Of a DNA stretch of 51,011 nucleotides, positions 1 through 8,234 are shown in pieces. Source of the stretch: Acidimicrobiia bacterium. Its GTDB lineage: Bacteria; Actinomycetota; Acidimicrobiia; Acidimicrobiales; Aldehydirespiratoraceae. The notes under the pieces are model-generated. The model ran no database searches. It was not told the origin of the DNA and worked only from the letters and a program-made list of their open reading frames with translations. Both the position numbers and the translations under genes were made by a program. The stretch lies in the NCBI GenBank assembly GCA_022820805.1, contig JAJEEV010000036.1, positions 1 through 51,011 on the forward strand, written 5' to 3'. Within the stretch, counting starts at the first letter, position 1, and each line of letters starts with the position of its first letter.

Positions 1-115
1 CGCCAAGGTGCTCGACGACATGCGGGCTGCGGGCATGGACATCGATCCGGGCCTGACCGCCGACCAGTTGTTCACCAACGAGTTCATCGACGAGAGCATC
101 GGCCACGGCTTCTAG
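1..115 (+). CDS. ABC transporter substrate-binding protein, C-terminal end (partial)
   Basis: Only the last 37 codons are inside the window, read from base 2 and ending with TAG at 113-115. The visible tail contains the string DIDPGLTADQLFTNEFID. This resembles the C-terminus of NMT1/THI5-like periplasmic solute-binding proteins, which commonly end with a leucine-rich segment and an FTNEF-like motif. That assignment is remembered family resemblance over a short stretch. Nothing can be said about signal peptide or ligand. If right, it belongs to an uptake system transcribed toward the window and ending at the strong hairpin at 145-175. The neighbouring cytosine-deaminase-like gene would fit uptake of a small N-heterocycle, but that is inference. 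Confidence 0.5.
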   Translation, partial: AKVLDDMRAAGMDIDPGLTADQLFTNEFIDESIGHGF

Positions 116-144
116 CCCGCCGTCTCGTCGCTAGACGCTGATAC

Positions 145-175
145 AGGGGGCCGGCACCCAGCGTGCCGGCCCCCT
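145..175. terminator. Perfect 13-bp GC hairpin, bidirectional terminator-like
   Basis: The arm at 145-157 pairs perfectly with 163-175 around a 5-base loop (158-162). It sits between two convergent genes, 30 bp after the stop at 115 and 26 bp before the stop codon of the minus-strand gene at 201. There is no T-run, so it is not a classical intrinsic terminator. Such U-less GC hairpins between convergent genes are common in high-GC actinobacteria. Confidence 0.7.
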
Positions 176-200
176 CAGCGCGCCAGGGCGGGCGGCTGTC

Positions 201-1112
201 TCAGACGTAGGGCTCGGCAGGGCTGTCGATGCGCGACACCAGGAACTCGCCCGCGGTCACCGGCTCGTAGCGCTCGGGCCGCTCGGCGGTCACGCAGCTC
301 TCGATGGTGGACACCACCGTCGACGGGTCCGGGTTCACGAAGAACGGGATGGAGAAGCGGTCGGCGCCCGAAGATCCGACCACCCGGTGCGGCGTGGACC
401 GGTAGCGGTCATTGGTCCAGCGGGCCAGCATGTCGCCGAGCTGCACGATGATGCCGCCCGCAGGAGCCGACACCGGCACCCACCTGGAGTCTTGGAGCAG
501 CTCCAGGCCCGGCACGCCGTCGGTGGCCAGAAGGGTGATGGCTCCGTAGTCGGTGTGGGGCGTGCTGAAGGTGGGCGCGGAGCCGTCCTCGAGGGGGCCG
601 GCCGGGGGATAGTGGAGGAAACGCAGCCGGCACTGGGGCTCGGCCATGCGGGCCGTGAAGAAGCCGGGCACGCCAAGCGTGGTCGCCAGCGCCTCCAGCA
701 CGGCGTGGGCCGCGCCCAGCGCGGCGGCCTGGTAGCCGCGCACGGCGGCCACGAATCCGCCGCATCCCAGCGTCTCGATGGCATCGAGGTCCACCTCGTC
801 GGCCAGGCCCATGTCGAGATACTCGGCGGCCAGGCTGGACCGGCCCATGTAGGCGGCGCTGGAGGGGGTGCGAGCCTCGATCCGGTCGGGTACATAGCCG
901 TACCGGTTGATCCTCGGCACCCGGTCCTTGACGTCGCCGGGGAGGCCGAAGAAGGCTCGGGCCGCGTCGAAGGCCGCGCCGAGCTCGGCGTCGATGCCGT
1001 GGCCGGCCAGCACGAACAGGCCCTGGTCGGCGCAGGCGGCCTCGACCTCGGCCGCGACTCCCCGGCCGCCGGAGCCGCCGCCGGTCGCGGAGATGTCGAC
1101 GGTGGGAGGCAC
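201..1112 (-). CDS. Isopenicillin N synthase-like 2-oxoglutarate/Fe(II) dioxygenase
   Basis: Soluble non-heme iron oxygenase of the IPNS/DIOX fold. With the start chosen here (303 aa), the iron ligands are H186 and D188 in HTDYGA and H242 in TPHRVV. The 2OG-binding Arg and Ser lie in RFSIPFFVNPD, about residues 252-254. The DIOX_N part begins at PPTVDIS, where family members normally start. An upstream ATG at 1178 is in frame and would add 22 low-complexity residues, but it overlaps the ATG of the divergent Rieske gene (1177). I therefore prefer the GTG at 1112, which has a GGGG run just upstream. Substrate unknown. Plant and bacterial relatives hydroxylate or desaturate small molecules; no NRPS is present, so antibiotic synthesis is not implied. 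Confidence 0.85.
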   Translation of the reverse strand: MPPTVDISATGGGSGGRGVAAEVEAACADQGLFVLAGHGIDAELGAAFDAARAFFGLPGDVKDRVPRINRYGYVPDRIEARTPSSAAYMGRSSLAAEYLDMGLADEVDLDAIETLGCGGFVAAVRGYQAAALGAAHAVLEALATTLGVPGFFTARMAEPQCRLRFLHYPPAGPLEDGSAPTFSTPHTDYGAITLLATDGVPGLELLQDSRWVPVSAPAGGIIVQLGDMLARWTNDRYRSTPHRVVGSSGADRFSIPFFVNPDPSTVVSTIESCVTAERPERYEPVTAGEFLVSRIDSPAEPYV

Positions 1113-1176
1113 GATCGCCCCGGGCGGCGTGACGGCGGCCTTACCGGTGGCCGGCGGGGTGTGGGACAATCCGCCC

Positions 1177-2451
1177 ATGACTGAGAGTCAAGCTAGGGCG
1201 ACGGCCGACACCGGGCCAACCGGTGCCGACCCCGCGGCGGCTCTCGGCGACGGCCGCGCCTACGGGCGGGCGGCCGGCCAATGGAATCCCGACCTGGTCG
1301 AGACCGCCGCGGGCACCCCCGCGGGGGAGCTGCTCAGGCGCTACTGGCATCCGGTCGCCCTCAGCGCCGAGGCGACCAGCCTGCCCCGCAAGGTCCGGAT
1401 CCTGAGCGAGGACCTGATCCTGTTCCGCGACGGCCGCGCCCGGCCCGGCCTCGTCGAGCCCCGCTGCTGCCACCGGGGCACCACCCTCTATTTCGGGCGG
1501 GTCGAGGACGACGGGATCCGCTGCCCGTACCACGGCTGGCTGTTCGCGGCGGACGGCACCTGCCTGGACCAGCCCTGCGAGCCCGACCGGGGCCGCAACC
1601 GGGCCTCCTACCGCCAGCCCTGGTACCCGGTGGAGGAGTACAACGGCCTGATCTTCGCCTACATGGGCCCGGCCGACCGCCAGCCGACGTTCCCCCGCTA
1701 CGACATTTTCGAGGACCTGCGCGACGACGAGGAGATCGTGATCATCGACCACTTCGCCTTCGGCGGCCCCGCCGAGGCCCCGTGCAACTGGTTCCAGACC
1801 CACGAGAACGCCATGGACCCGTACCACGTGTTCATCCTGCACAACGCCATCAGCGGCCACCAGTTCGACCCCAAGCTGGAGATCTGGCCCCGCGTCGACT
1901 GGCAGCGCCACGGCTGGGGGGTCACCGCCAGCCAGGACAGGGACCTGCCCGACGGGACCGTCCTGCACCGGGTGACCGAGATCCGGGTGCCGACCATCAG
2001 GGCCATACCCACCCCGACGCTCACGGTGCTGGGCAAGACCAACAACATGTCGTGGGCGGTGCCCATCGACGACACCCGCACCAAGGTGCTGGCCATGGTG
2101 CGCAAGCCCAAGGACCGGCCCGCCCAAGGGTTGCCCGTCTACGCGGACGGCAAGAACTGGTTCGAGCTCGACGAGGAGGGCCATCAGCGCTACCCGGGCG
2201 ACTACGAGACCCAGGTCGGCCAGGGCCCGATCACGCTGCACTCCACCGAACAGCTGGCCTCCAGCGATCGGGGCGTCTCGATGGTGCGGCGCCAGTTCCT
2301 CGAGCAGGTCCGGGCGGTGGCCGACGGCGGCGACCCGGTGGGCGTCAGCTTCGATCCCGACGAGGCGCCGGTGTCGCTGCGGGCCGGAAACTACGTCGTG
2401 GCGCCGGGCGCGCAGACCCTCGCGACCGAATACACCTTCGTGGACCGGTAG
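1177..2451 (+). CDS. Rieske non-heme iron oxygenase, alpha subunit
   Basis: Terminal oxygenase component of 424 aa. The Rieske [2Fe-2S] ligands are C97, H99, C116 and H119 (CCHRG...CPYHGW). The catalytic domain follows, with the mononuclear iron motif in NWFQTHENAMDPYHVFILH around residues 208-226. It resembles the single-component-alpha type used for aromatic hydroxylation or O-demethylation (phenoxybenzoate or vanillate class). No ferredoxin or reductase gene lies nearby, so electrons must come from elsewhere. An open frame continues upstream to 907, but that part is antisense to the 2OG-dioxygenase and low-complexity, so ATG 1177 is used. It converges on the amidohydrolase gene with 12 bp between stops. 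Confidence 0.9.
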   Translation: MTESQARATADTGPTGADPAAALGDGRAYGRAAGQWNPDLVETAAGTPAGELLRRYWHPVALSAEATSLPRKVRILSEDLILFRDGRARPGLVEPRCCHRGTTLYFGRVEDDGIRCPYHGWLFAADGTCLDQPCEPDRGRNRASYRQPWYPVEEYNGLIFAYMGPADRQPTFPRYDIFEDLRDDEEIVIIDHFAFGGPAEAPCNWFQTHENAMDPYHVFILHNAISGHQFDPKLEIWPRVDWQRHGWGVTASQDRDLPDGTVLHRVTEIRVPTIRAIPTPTLTVLGKTNNMSWAVPIDDTRTKVLAMVRKPKDRPAQGLPVYADGKNWFELDEEGHQRYPGDYETQVGQGPITLHSTEQLASSDRGVSMVRRQFLEQVRAVADGGDPVGVSFDPDEAPVSLRAGNYVVAPGAQTLATEYTFVDR

Positions 2452-2472
2452 CGGCCCAGCGGCCTAGGGCCG
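2452..2472. terminator. Short hairpin between convergent stops
   Basis: A 6-bp GC stem (2452-2457 with 2467-2472) with a 9-base loop lies across the 12-bp gap between convergent stop codons. It overlaps the minus-strand stop. No T-run is present; assigned by position and symmetry only. Confidence 0.35.
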
Positions 2473-3699
2473 GTGGACCCGGGTCTGCTGGTCGGCTGAG
2501 GCCACCAGCCGTCCCCGGCGATAGACCCGGCGCGACATGGGGGCGTCGGCCACCGCGCCCCGCAGCGACGGAGCGTCGATGGCCACCATGTCGGCGGGAT
2601 CGCCGGGCTCGAAATTGACCGGGGCCAGGCCCATCACCCGCCGGGAGACGTTGGCGACCATGTCGAACGCGTCGTCGGGTAGCCGGTGGCCGGCCATGAC
2701 CATCAGCGCGGCGGTCTCGAGCGGGTCGCTGCGTCCCACCAGGTTGAACGGATCCTGCACGTTGTCGGCCCCCGCGGCCACCACCGCGCCCGCATCCAGC
2801 AGCGGGTTGATGGCGGTGAGTCCCCGCGGGGTGGCCACCGGGTCGTCGCGGCCCTGCAGGAACAGGTTGGTCTGGGGCAGGGTGATCACCGAGATGCCCG
2901 CCGCCGCGACCTCCGCGGCCACCGCCGCCTGCACGTCGGGCGGCTGCATGCCCAGGCTGACGCAGTGGCTGGCGGCCACCAGCCCGTCGAAGCCCTTGTC
3001 GCTCACCTGGCGGGCCAGTTCCCGCAGGGTCAGCACGGAGGGGTCGAGCGTCTCGTCGGTGTGCAGGTCGATGTCGATCCCGGCCGAGGTCGCCAGGGCC
3101 AGCACGTCGGAGATGTGGGCCCGAGGGTCGTCCTGCAGGTTCGGGCAGCCCCCCACCAGATCGACCCCGGCCTCCACCGCCTCCTCCAGCGCACGGATGT
3201 TGTCGGCACTGTCGGGGCCGGTCATCGGCCAGCCGGTCAGGGCCACCATCTGGAAGTCGATCAGGCCCTCCATGGCCCGGGCCGCCTCCTGCACGGCCAG
3301 CACGCTGACGATGCCGATGTCGGCGGTGACGTTGATGTGGGTGCGGACCGCGGTCACCCCGTGCACGAGGAGCATCTCGAAGGCCTGGGTGGCCCGCTCG
3401 ACGGTCCGCTCATAGGACAGCCGCCCCTTCTCCGCGGCTGCGAACCAGGCCTCGATGGCTCCCATGAGGTCGCCCTTGGGGTTGGGGACCTCGTCGGCGG
3501 TCAGGGCCTTGTCCAGGTGGGCGTGGGGCTCGGCCATGGCCGGCAGCAGCAGCCAGCCGCCGAGATCGTCGACCTCGGCGCCGTCGGCAATCTCGGTCGA
3601 GCCGGCCGCGGTGACTTCGGAGATAGTCCCGTCGGAGTCGTCGACGCCTATGTCGACGCTGCGGCCGTCGGCCAGTCGTGCGTTGCGCAGTGCTCGCAC
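2464..3699 (-). CDS. Cytosine deaminase-like metal-dependent amidohydrolase
   Basis: A 411-aa amidohydrolase-superfamily TIM barrel with flanking beta-sandwich segments. The metal-binding HxH is H59-A-H61 (EPHAHLDKAL). Further ligands sit in DLHTDE and ASHCVSLG, and the catalytic aspartate lies in GADNVQDPFN, which mirrors the DDVxDP motif of bacterial CodA-type deaminases. Members hydrolyse C-N bonds in cyclic or exocyclic amines, and the substrate range is wide. The start is GTG 3699 with an AGGAGG site 8 bases upstream. It is transcribed alone. Adjacency to a solute-binding-protein gene suggests an imported N-heterocycle or amide, which is inference. Confidence 0.85.
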   Translation of the reverse strand: MRALRNARLADGRSVDIGVDDSDGTISEVTAAGSTEIADGAEVDDLGGWLLLPAMAEPHAHLDKALTADEVPNPKGDLMGAIEAWFAAAEKGRLSYERTVERATQAFEMLLVHGVTAVRTHINVTADIGIVSVLAVQEAARAMEGLIDFQMVALTGWPMTGPDSADNIRALEEAVEAGVDLVGGCPNLQDDPRAHISDVLALATSAGIDIDLHTDETLDPSVLTLRELARQVSDKGFDGLVAASHCVSLGMQPPDVQAAVAAEVAAAGISVITLPQTNLFLQGRDDPVATPRGLTAINPLLDAGAVVAAGADNVQDPFNLVGRSDPLETAALMVMAGHRLPDDAFDMVANVSRRVMGLAPVNFEPGDPADMVAIDAPSLRGAVADAPMSRRVYRRGRLVASADQQTRVHRP

Positions 3700-3863
3700 T
3701 GGTCAGCCTCCTGGTGTCAGCGGCGCGTGCGGCTCGGATGGAGCAGGCTCAGTCTCCCAGCGATCAACGCGCGGGCCAAAGGCGGCCGGCAACCCCGGCC
3801 AACACCTCTGTCCGCAATCTTTGCGTTTCGTGGCGATAGTCACCAGTTCTTGCGAAGAAGTTG

Positions 3864-5051
3864 TCAGAACACCGCGCCGGCCCGGCGGAGTTCCTCGATC
3901 TCGCCGGCGTCGAGGCCCAGCTCGGCCAGGATCTCGGTGGCGTGCTCGTTGAGCCGGGGGACCGACGGCCGGAACTCGGGCTGGGTGGCCGAGAACCTCG
4001 GCGCCAGGCGGGCCTGGCGGATGCGGCCCGCGCTCGGATGGTCCCACTCGACCAGGGTCTCGTTGTGGCGGATCTGGGGGTCGTCGTGAAGGTCCTCCAC
4101 CGCGGTGACCTCCCCGCACGGCACCGAGTTCTCGTGCATCCGGGCCACCAGGTCGGCGACCTTCCACTTGCCGAACTCATCCTCCAGTAGGGATCCGAGC
4201 TCCTCGGAGTGGCCGCGGCGGCCCTCATGGGTGCCCCAATCGGGGTGATCGATCCAGTCGGGCCGCTCCAGCGCGCGGTAGAGGCCGTGGAACTGCTTGT
4301 CGCTCACCACGAAGTAGACGATGTGGCCTTCGGCGCACGGTGTCAGCCGGTACAGCGTGGACAGGTGGCGTCCCTCGGTGGCGTCGTCGTCCAGCAGCGT
4401 GTCGGCCATGCCGCCGTCGGGCCACAGGAACTGCACCGCGGTGTCGAGCATGGACAGGTCGATGTGCTGGCCGCGGCCCTGCCGGTCGCGGGCGAACAGG
4501 GCCGAGACGATGGCCAGCGCCGCCATCCAGCCCGACGCCTTGTCGATGACGCCGTTTCGGACCAGGTCCGGTATCGGGACTTCCGGGTTCACCTGCAGCG
4601 CCACATAGCCCGAGACGGCCTGGATGATCGGGTCGTAGGCGGCCCGGCCGGAGTACGGCCCCGTCTGCCCGTACCCCGACATCGAGCAGTACACGATCTG
4701 CGGGTTCACCGCCGCGGCCTGCTCGTAGCCCAGTCCGAGGTTGTCGATCACGCCGGGCCGCATGTTCTGGACGGCCACGTCGCAGCCGGCCAGCAGTCGC
4801 AGGCCCAGCTCGCGCCCGGCGTCGGTGGACAGGTCGATCTGGATCGATCGCTTGCCCCGGTTGCAGTTGGCGACCGTGCTGTTCACCCCGCCCTTCTCGT
4901 AGCGGGCCAGGCGCGACAGGTCGCCCATGCCGGGCGGCTCCACCTTGATCACGTCCGCGCCGAGGTCGGCCAGCAGCATGGTGGCGGTGGGTCCGGCCAG
5001 GACCTGGGTCAGGTCGATCACCCGGATGCCTGCCAGTGGTCCCTGCACCAT
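3864..5051 (-). CDS. CaiB/BaiF (family III) CoA-transferase
   Basis: A 395-aa enzyme that moves CoA between carboxylic acids. N-terminal GIRVIDLTQVLAGPTATMLLADLGADVIKVEPPG is the family signature. The conserved catalytic aspartate is in AAYDPIIQAVSGY (about residue 150), and NRGKRSIQIDL is the CoA-binding region. An in-frame ATG exists at 5102, but ATG 5051 has a GAGGAG ribosome site seven bases upstream and matches family N-termini. It diverges from the alcohol dehydrogenase (120-bp gap). One of three family members here (also 20795 and 40529), each clearly different in sequence, so they probably serve different acids. Confidence 0.92.
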   Translation of the reverse strand: MVQGPLAGIRVIDLTQVLAGPTATMLLADLGADVIKVEPPGMGDLSRLARYEKGGVNSTVANCNRGKRSIQIDLSTDAGRELGLRLLAGCDVAVQNMRPGVIDNLGLGYEQAAAVNPQIVYCSMSGYGQTGPYSGRAAYDPIIQAVSGYVALQVNPEVPIPDLVRNGVIDKASGWMAALAIVSALFARDRQGRGQHIDLSMLDTAVQFLWPDGGMADTLLDDDATEGRHLSTLYRLTPCAEGHIVYFVVSDKQFHGLYRALERPDWIDHPDWGTHEGRRGHSEELGSLLEDEFGKWKVADLVARMHENSVPCGEVTAVEDLHDDPQIRHNETLVEWDHPSAGRIRQARLAPRFSATQPEFRPSVPRLNEHATEILAELGLDAGEIEELRRAGAVF

Positions 5052-5170
5052 CGTTCGCTCCTCGGTGTCTCGTGAAGCTGAGAGTCCCACATCTTCACAC
5101 ACCGATTCGGAGATCGCGGGGTCACAGCGACCGCGCTAGCGTCGCGGGCCCGAGCCTGCGGAGGTGGCGT

Positions 5171-6289
5171 GTGAAGACCAGAGCAGCGGTACTGCGAGAG
5201 ACCAACGCCGACTGGACCGTCGAGGAGATCGAACTCGACGGCCCCGGGCCCCGCGAGGTGCTGGTGAAGACCACCGCGGCCGGGATGTGCCACTCCGACG
5301 AGCACGCCCGCAACGGCTCCATGCCGGTGCCGCTGCCCATCGTGGGCGGCCACGAGGGGGCCGGAGTAGTGGTCGAGGTGGGCGAGGGCGTGGCCGAGCT
5401 GGCCGCCGGCGACCACATCTCGGCCTCGTTCGTGCCGTCGTGCGGCCGCTGCCGATGGTGCGCCGACGGCCAGCAGCACCTCTGCGACCTCGGCATGCAC
5501 CTGCTCGCCCCCGGGATGATGCCGCCCGCGGGAGGCTTCCGCCATCACGACGCCGGCGGCAACGGCCTCACTCCGATGCTCAAGCTGGGCACCTTCAGCG
5601 AGTACATGGTGGTGAGCGTCGACTCCGCGGTGAAGGTCGACCCCGACGTGCCCCCAGCCATCGCCGCGCTGGTGAGCTGCGGGGTCACCACCGGCTTCGG
5701 GTCGGTGGCCAACCGGGCCGACGTCCGGCCCGGCGACACCGTGGTGGTGGTGGGGTGCGGCGGGCTCGGCAGCGCCGCGCTGCAGGCGGCCAAGATCGCC
5801 GGGGCCTCCAACATCGTGGCCGTCGACCCGGCCGAGTCCAAGCGCGAGGCGGCCGGCAAGTTCGGCGCCACCCACACGGCCGAGTCCATGGAGGCGGCCA
5901 TGGAGACCGTCGGGCTCGTGACCGGCGGTGTCATGGCCGACAGCGTCGTGCTCACCCCCGGCGTGATGAGCGGCGAGATGCTGGCCCCGGCCCAGTTCCT
6001 GGTCCGCAAGGGCGGGACCGTGGTGGTGGCGGCGGTCGCCCCGCTGGAGCAGATGGACGTGCAGTTCAACCTCTTCGAGTTCGCCATGCTGAACAAGCAG
6101 CTCAGGGGCTCGATGTTCGGCTCGGCCAGCCCTCGCTCGGAGATCCCGCACCTGCTGTCGCTCTACACCCAGGGCCAGCTCGACCTCGACAGCTTCGTGA
6201 GCGCCACCTACGCGCTCGACGAGGTGAACGAGGGCTACCGGGACCTGCGCGAGGGCCGCAACATCAGAGGTGTCATCGTCTTTGACTGA
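5171..6289 (+). CDS. NDMA-dependent (mycofactocin-type) Zn alcohol dehydrogenase, Rxyl_3153-like
   Basis: Medium-chain zinc alcohol dehydrogenase of 372 aa. Catalytic zinc ligands are C40 (GMCHSDEH) and H61-E62 (GGHEGAG). Structural zinc is held by C91, C94, C97 and C105 (SCGRCRWCADGQQHLCDLG). The nucleotide fold is VVVVGCGGLGSAAL. The N-terminal half closely resembles actinobacterial dehydrogenases that keep nicotinamide bound and pass electrons through mycofactocin; this subgroup call is from memory. The start is GTG 5171, after a GGAGGTG ribosome site, rather than the ATG at 5036 in the same frame. The last 20 bp overlap the MoxR gene, so these are co-transcribed. Confidence 0.9.
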   Translation: MKTRAAVLRETNADWTVEEIELDGPGPREVLVKTTAAGMCHSDEHARNGSMPVPLPIVGGHEGAGVVVEVGEGVAELAAGDHISASFVPSCGRCRWCADGQQHLCDLGMHLLAPGMMPPAGGFRHHDAGGNGLTPMLKLGTFSEYMVVSVDSAVKVDPDVPPAIAALVSCGVTTGFGSVANRADVRPGDTVVVVGCGGLGSAALQAAKIAGASNIVAVDPAESKREAAGKFGATHTAESMEAAMETVGLVTGGVMADSVVLTPGVMSGEMLAPAQFLVRKGGTVVVAAVAPLEQMDVQFNLFEFAMLNKQLRGSMFGSASPRSEIPHLLSLYTQGQLDLDSFVSATYALDEVNEGYRDLREGRNIRGVIVFD

Positions 6290-7280
6290 TCAGGCCGGCG
6301 CGGCCGGCCTCCACGACGCCCTCGGTGGCATGGTGGAGACCGTCTCGGCTGCCGTGGTGGGGCGCCGGCGCGAGGTCGAGCTGGTGGCGGCCGCGGTCGG
6401 CGCGGGGCGCCATCTCCTGCTGGAGGGTCCGCCCGGCACCGGCAAGACCACGCTGCTGCGAGCCCTGGCCGCGGCGCTGGACGTTCCCCTGGTCACTGTC
6501 GAGGGCAACGCTGAGCTGACGCCGGCCCGGCTGGCGGGCCAGTTCGACCCGGCCCGGGTGCTCGCGGAGGGCTACACGAGCGACGCCTTCCTGGCGGGGC
6601 CGCTCACCGAAGCGATGCGCGACGGTGCGCTGCTGTATGTGGAGGAGCTCAACCGGGTTCCCGAGGAGACCGTCAACCTCCTCATCGGGGTCATGTCCGA
6701 GGGAGAGCTCCACCTGCCCAGGGTGGGCCGGATCGCGGCCGCCGAGGAGTTCCGCATTGTGGCTGCCATGAACCCCTACGACACCGTGGGAACGTCGCGG
6801 CTGTCCAGCGCGGTCTACGACCGCATCTGCCGGGTTGCCATGGGCTACCAGGACGAGCGGGACGAGCGTCTCATCGTCGAGTCGCGGGCCCAGGGCTGGT
6901 CCGCGGGCAGCGAGGCGGCCGGGCGCACTGTGGCCCGGGCCGTGGCCGTGACCCGGGCCACCCGCACGCACCGGGACGTGCGGATGGGGTCGTCGGTGCG
7001 GGGGGCCATGGACCTGTGCGATGTGGCCGCACGCCTCTGCGGGCTGCGAGCCCGGCCGCTCGACGACTCCGGAGTGGGCCTCGATGCCGCCCTGATGGCC
7101 CTCACCGGCCGGATACGGCTCCACGAGGGCGGTGACCGCACCCCCGAGGCCATCGTGCGCGAGCTGTGGGAGGAGGTCCTCGCGGCCGAGCAGCCCAGCC
7201 CGGACCCGCCCGCCGACTCGCTGGTGCCGGCCGCGGGAAAAGCCCCGGCCCCCGGCGGGGCGACCAACCCAGCGGACTAG
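6270..7280 (+). CDS. MoxR-family AAA+ ATPase
   Basis: A 336-aa AAA+ ATPase. Walker A is G53-PPGTGK-T60, Walker B is LLYVEEL (121-127, with Glu-Glu rather than Asp-Glu), sensor-1 is AAMNP (N168) and YDRICRV carries the arginine region. MoxR proteins pair with VWA proteins as chaperones that activate or insert metals into enzymes. That pairing is seen here, with the VWA gene directly downstream. The GTG at 6270 overlaps the dehydrogenase by 20 bp; TTG 6282 is an alternative. The overlap suggests the client could be the dehydrogenase or another enzyme of the same transcript, which is inference. Confidence 0.88.
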   Translation: MSSSLTDQAGAAGLHDALGGMVETVSAAVVGRRREVELVAAAVGAGRHLLLEGPPGTGKTTLLRALAAALDVPLVTVEGNAELTPARLAGQFDPARVLAEGYTSDAFLAGPLTEAMRDGALLYVEELNRVPEETVNLLIGVMSEGELHLPRVGRIAAAEEFRIVAAMNPYDTVGTSRLSSAVYDRICRVAMGYQDERDERLIVESRAQGWSAGSEAAGRTVARAVAVTRATRTHRDVRMGSSVRGAMDLCDVAARLCGLRARPLDDSGVGLDAALMALTGRIRLHEGGDRTPEAIVRELWEEVLAAEQPSPDPPADSLVPAAGKAPAPGGATNPAD

Positions 7281-7324
7281 TCCTCGAAGGGCTCCGAGCC
7301 CGGGAGGCGCTGGACGCCGAGCGG

Positions 7325-8203
7325 GTGCGCACCACGCCCCGCGGCCATTACGAGGGCCAGCCCGGCTTCCGGCTGCTGAGCCCCGAGACCGGGACCCTGG
7401 ATACGGCCGAGGTGGATCTGCAGGCGTCGGCCGATCCCGATCAGACCCTGGCCCTGCTGGCCGACATGGCCGCGGCCGCCGACCGCAAGATGGCCGCACT
7501 GGCCGCCCGGCTGGCGGGGCGCCTCGCGCTGGACCTCGCTCGGGCCGGAGCGGCCTCGCAGGGCGGCGTCGGCCGGCTGGAGACGGGAAGGGCCGACCGC
7601 TGCACCGGCGACATCGACATGGACCGCAGCCTCGACGGCCTGCTCGAGGCCAGGGCCGCCGGCCGCCCGGCCCGGCTCGAGGAGCTGTGGGTGCAGCGCT
7701 GGCAGCGCCCCGCCACCGCCATCGCTCTCGTCGTGGACCGGTCGGGATCCATGGGCGGCCCCCGGCTGGCCGCCGCCGCGGTGGCGGCCGCAGCCTGCGC
7801 CCTGCGAGCCCCCCAGCAGTGGTCGGCGCTGGCGTTCGGTGACCGGGTCGTCGCCATCAAGTCCGCCGACCGCGACCGCTCGGCGCTGGCGGTGGTCGAC
7901 GATGTGCTGAGGCTGCGCGGCTATGGCACCACCGACCTCGCGGCCGCGCTGGACGCGGCCCGGACCCAGCTGGCCCGCTGCACCGCCCGCCGCCGGGTGG
8001 CGGTGCTGCTGTCGGACTGCCGGGCCACCGCGGGAGGCGATCCGGCGACCGCCGCCCGCCGCCTGGACGAACTGTGCGTGATAGCGCCCGCGGGCGATGC
8101 CGCCGACGCCGAGGCCTTCGCGGCCGCTGCGGGCGCCCGTTTCGCGGCCATCGCGGGCCCCCACTCCATCCCCGACGCGGTCACGAGCGTCCTCGGGAGC
8201 TAG
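7325..8203 (+). CDS. VWA-domain protein, MoxR partner
   Basis: At 292 aa from this start, it has a C-terminal von Willebrand A domain beginning near residue 130. The MIDAS metal site is D138-x-S140-x-S142 (VVDRSGSMGG), followed by GTTD and a later SDC strand. The N-terminal half is alanine-rich and helical. This is the usual partner architecture for MoxR ATPases, related to magnesium-chelatase D-type subunits. The start is uncertain. The frame stays open to GTG 7166, which would overlap moxR by 115 bp, and residues just before 7325 (EGLRAREALDAER) look protein-like, so the true start may be upstream. It ends 31 bp before the convergent binding-protein gene. Confidence 0.8.
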   Translation: MRTTPRGHYEGQPGFRLLSPETGTLDTAEVDLQASADPDQTLALLADMAAAADRKMAALAARLAGRLALDLARAGAASQGGVGRLETGRADRCTGDIDMDRSLDGLLEARAAGRPARLEELWVQRWQRPATAIALVVDRSGSMGGPRLAAAAVAAAACALRAPQQWSALAFGDRVVAIKSADRDRSALAVVDDVLRLRGYGTTDLAAALDAARTQLARCTARRRVAVLLSDCRATAGGDPATAARRLDELCVIAPAGDAADAEAFAAAAGARFAAIAGPHSIPDAVTSVLGS

Positions 8204-8234
8204 CTCCGGGATCCCGTTCCTATCCGCTCGGGAG

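Noticed and set aside
907..1176. Upstream in-frame extension of the Rieske gene
   Set aside because: It is Ala/Pro/Ser-rich sequence antisense to the 2OG dioxygenase. The recognisable protein begins after ATG 1177.
8196..8207. 12-bp palindrome at the VWA stop as a terminator
   Set aside because: It is perfect but has no loop and no T-run. It coincides with the stop codon and may reflect codon use.
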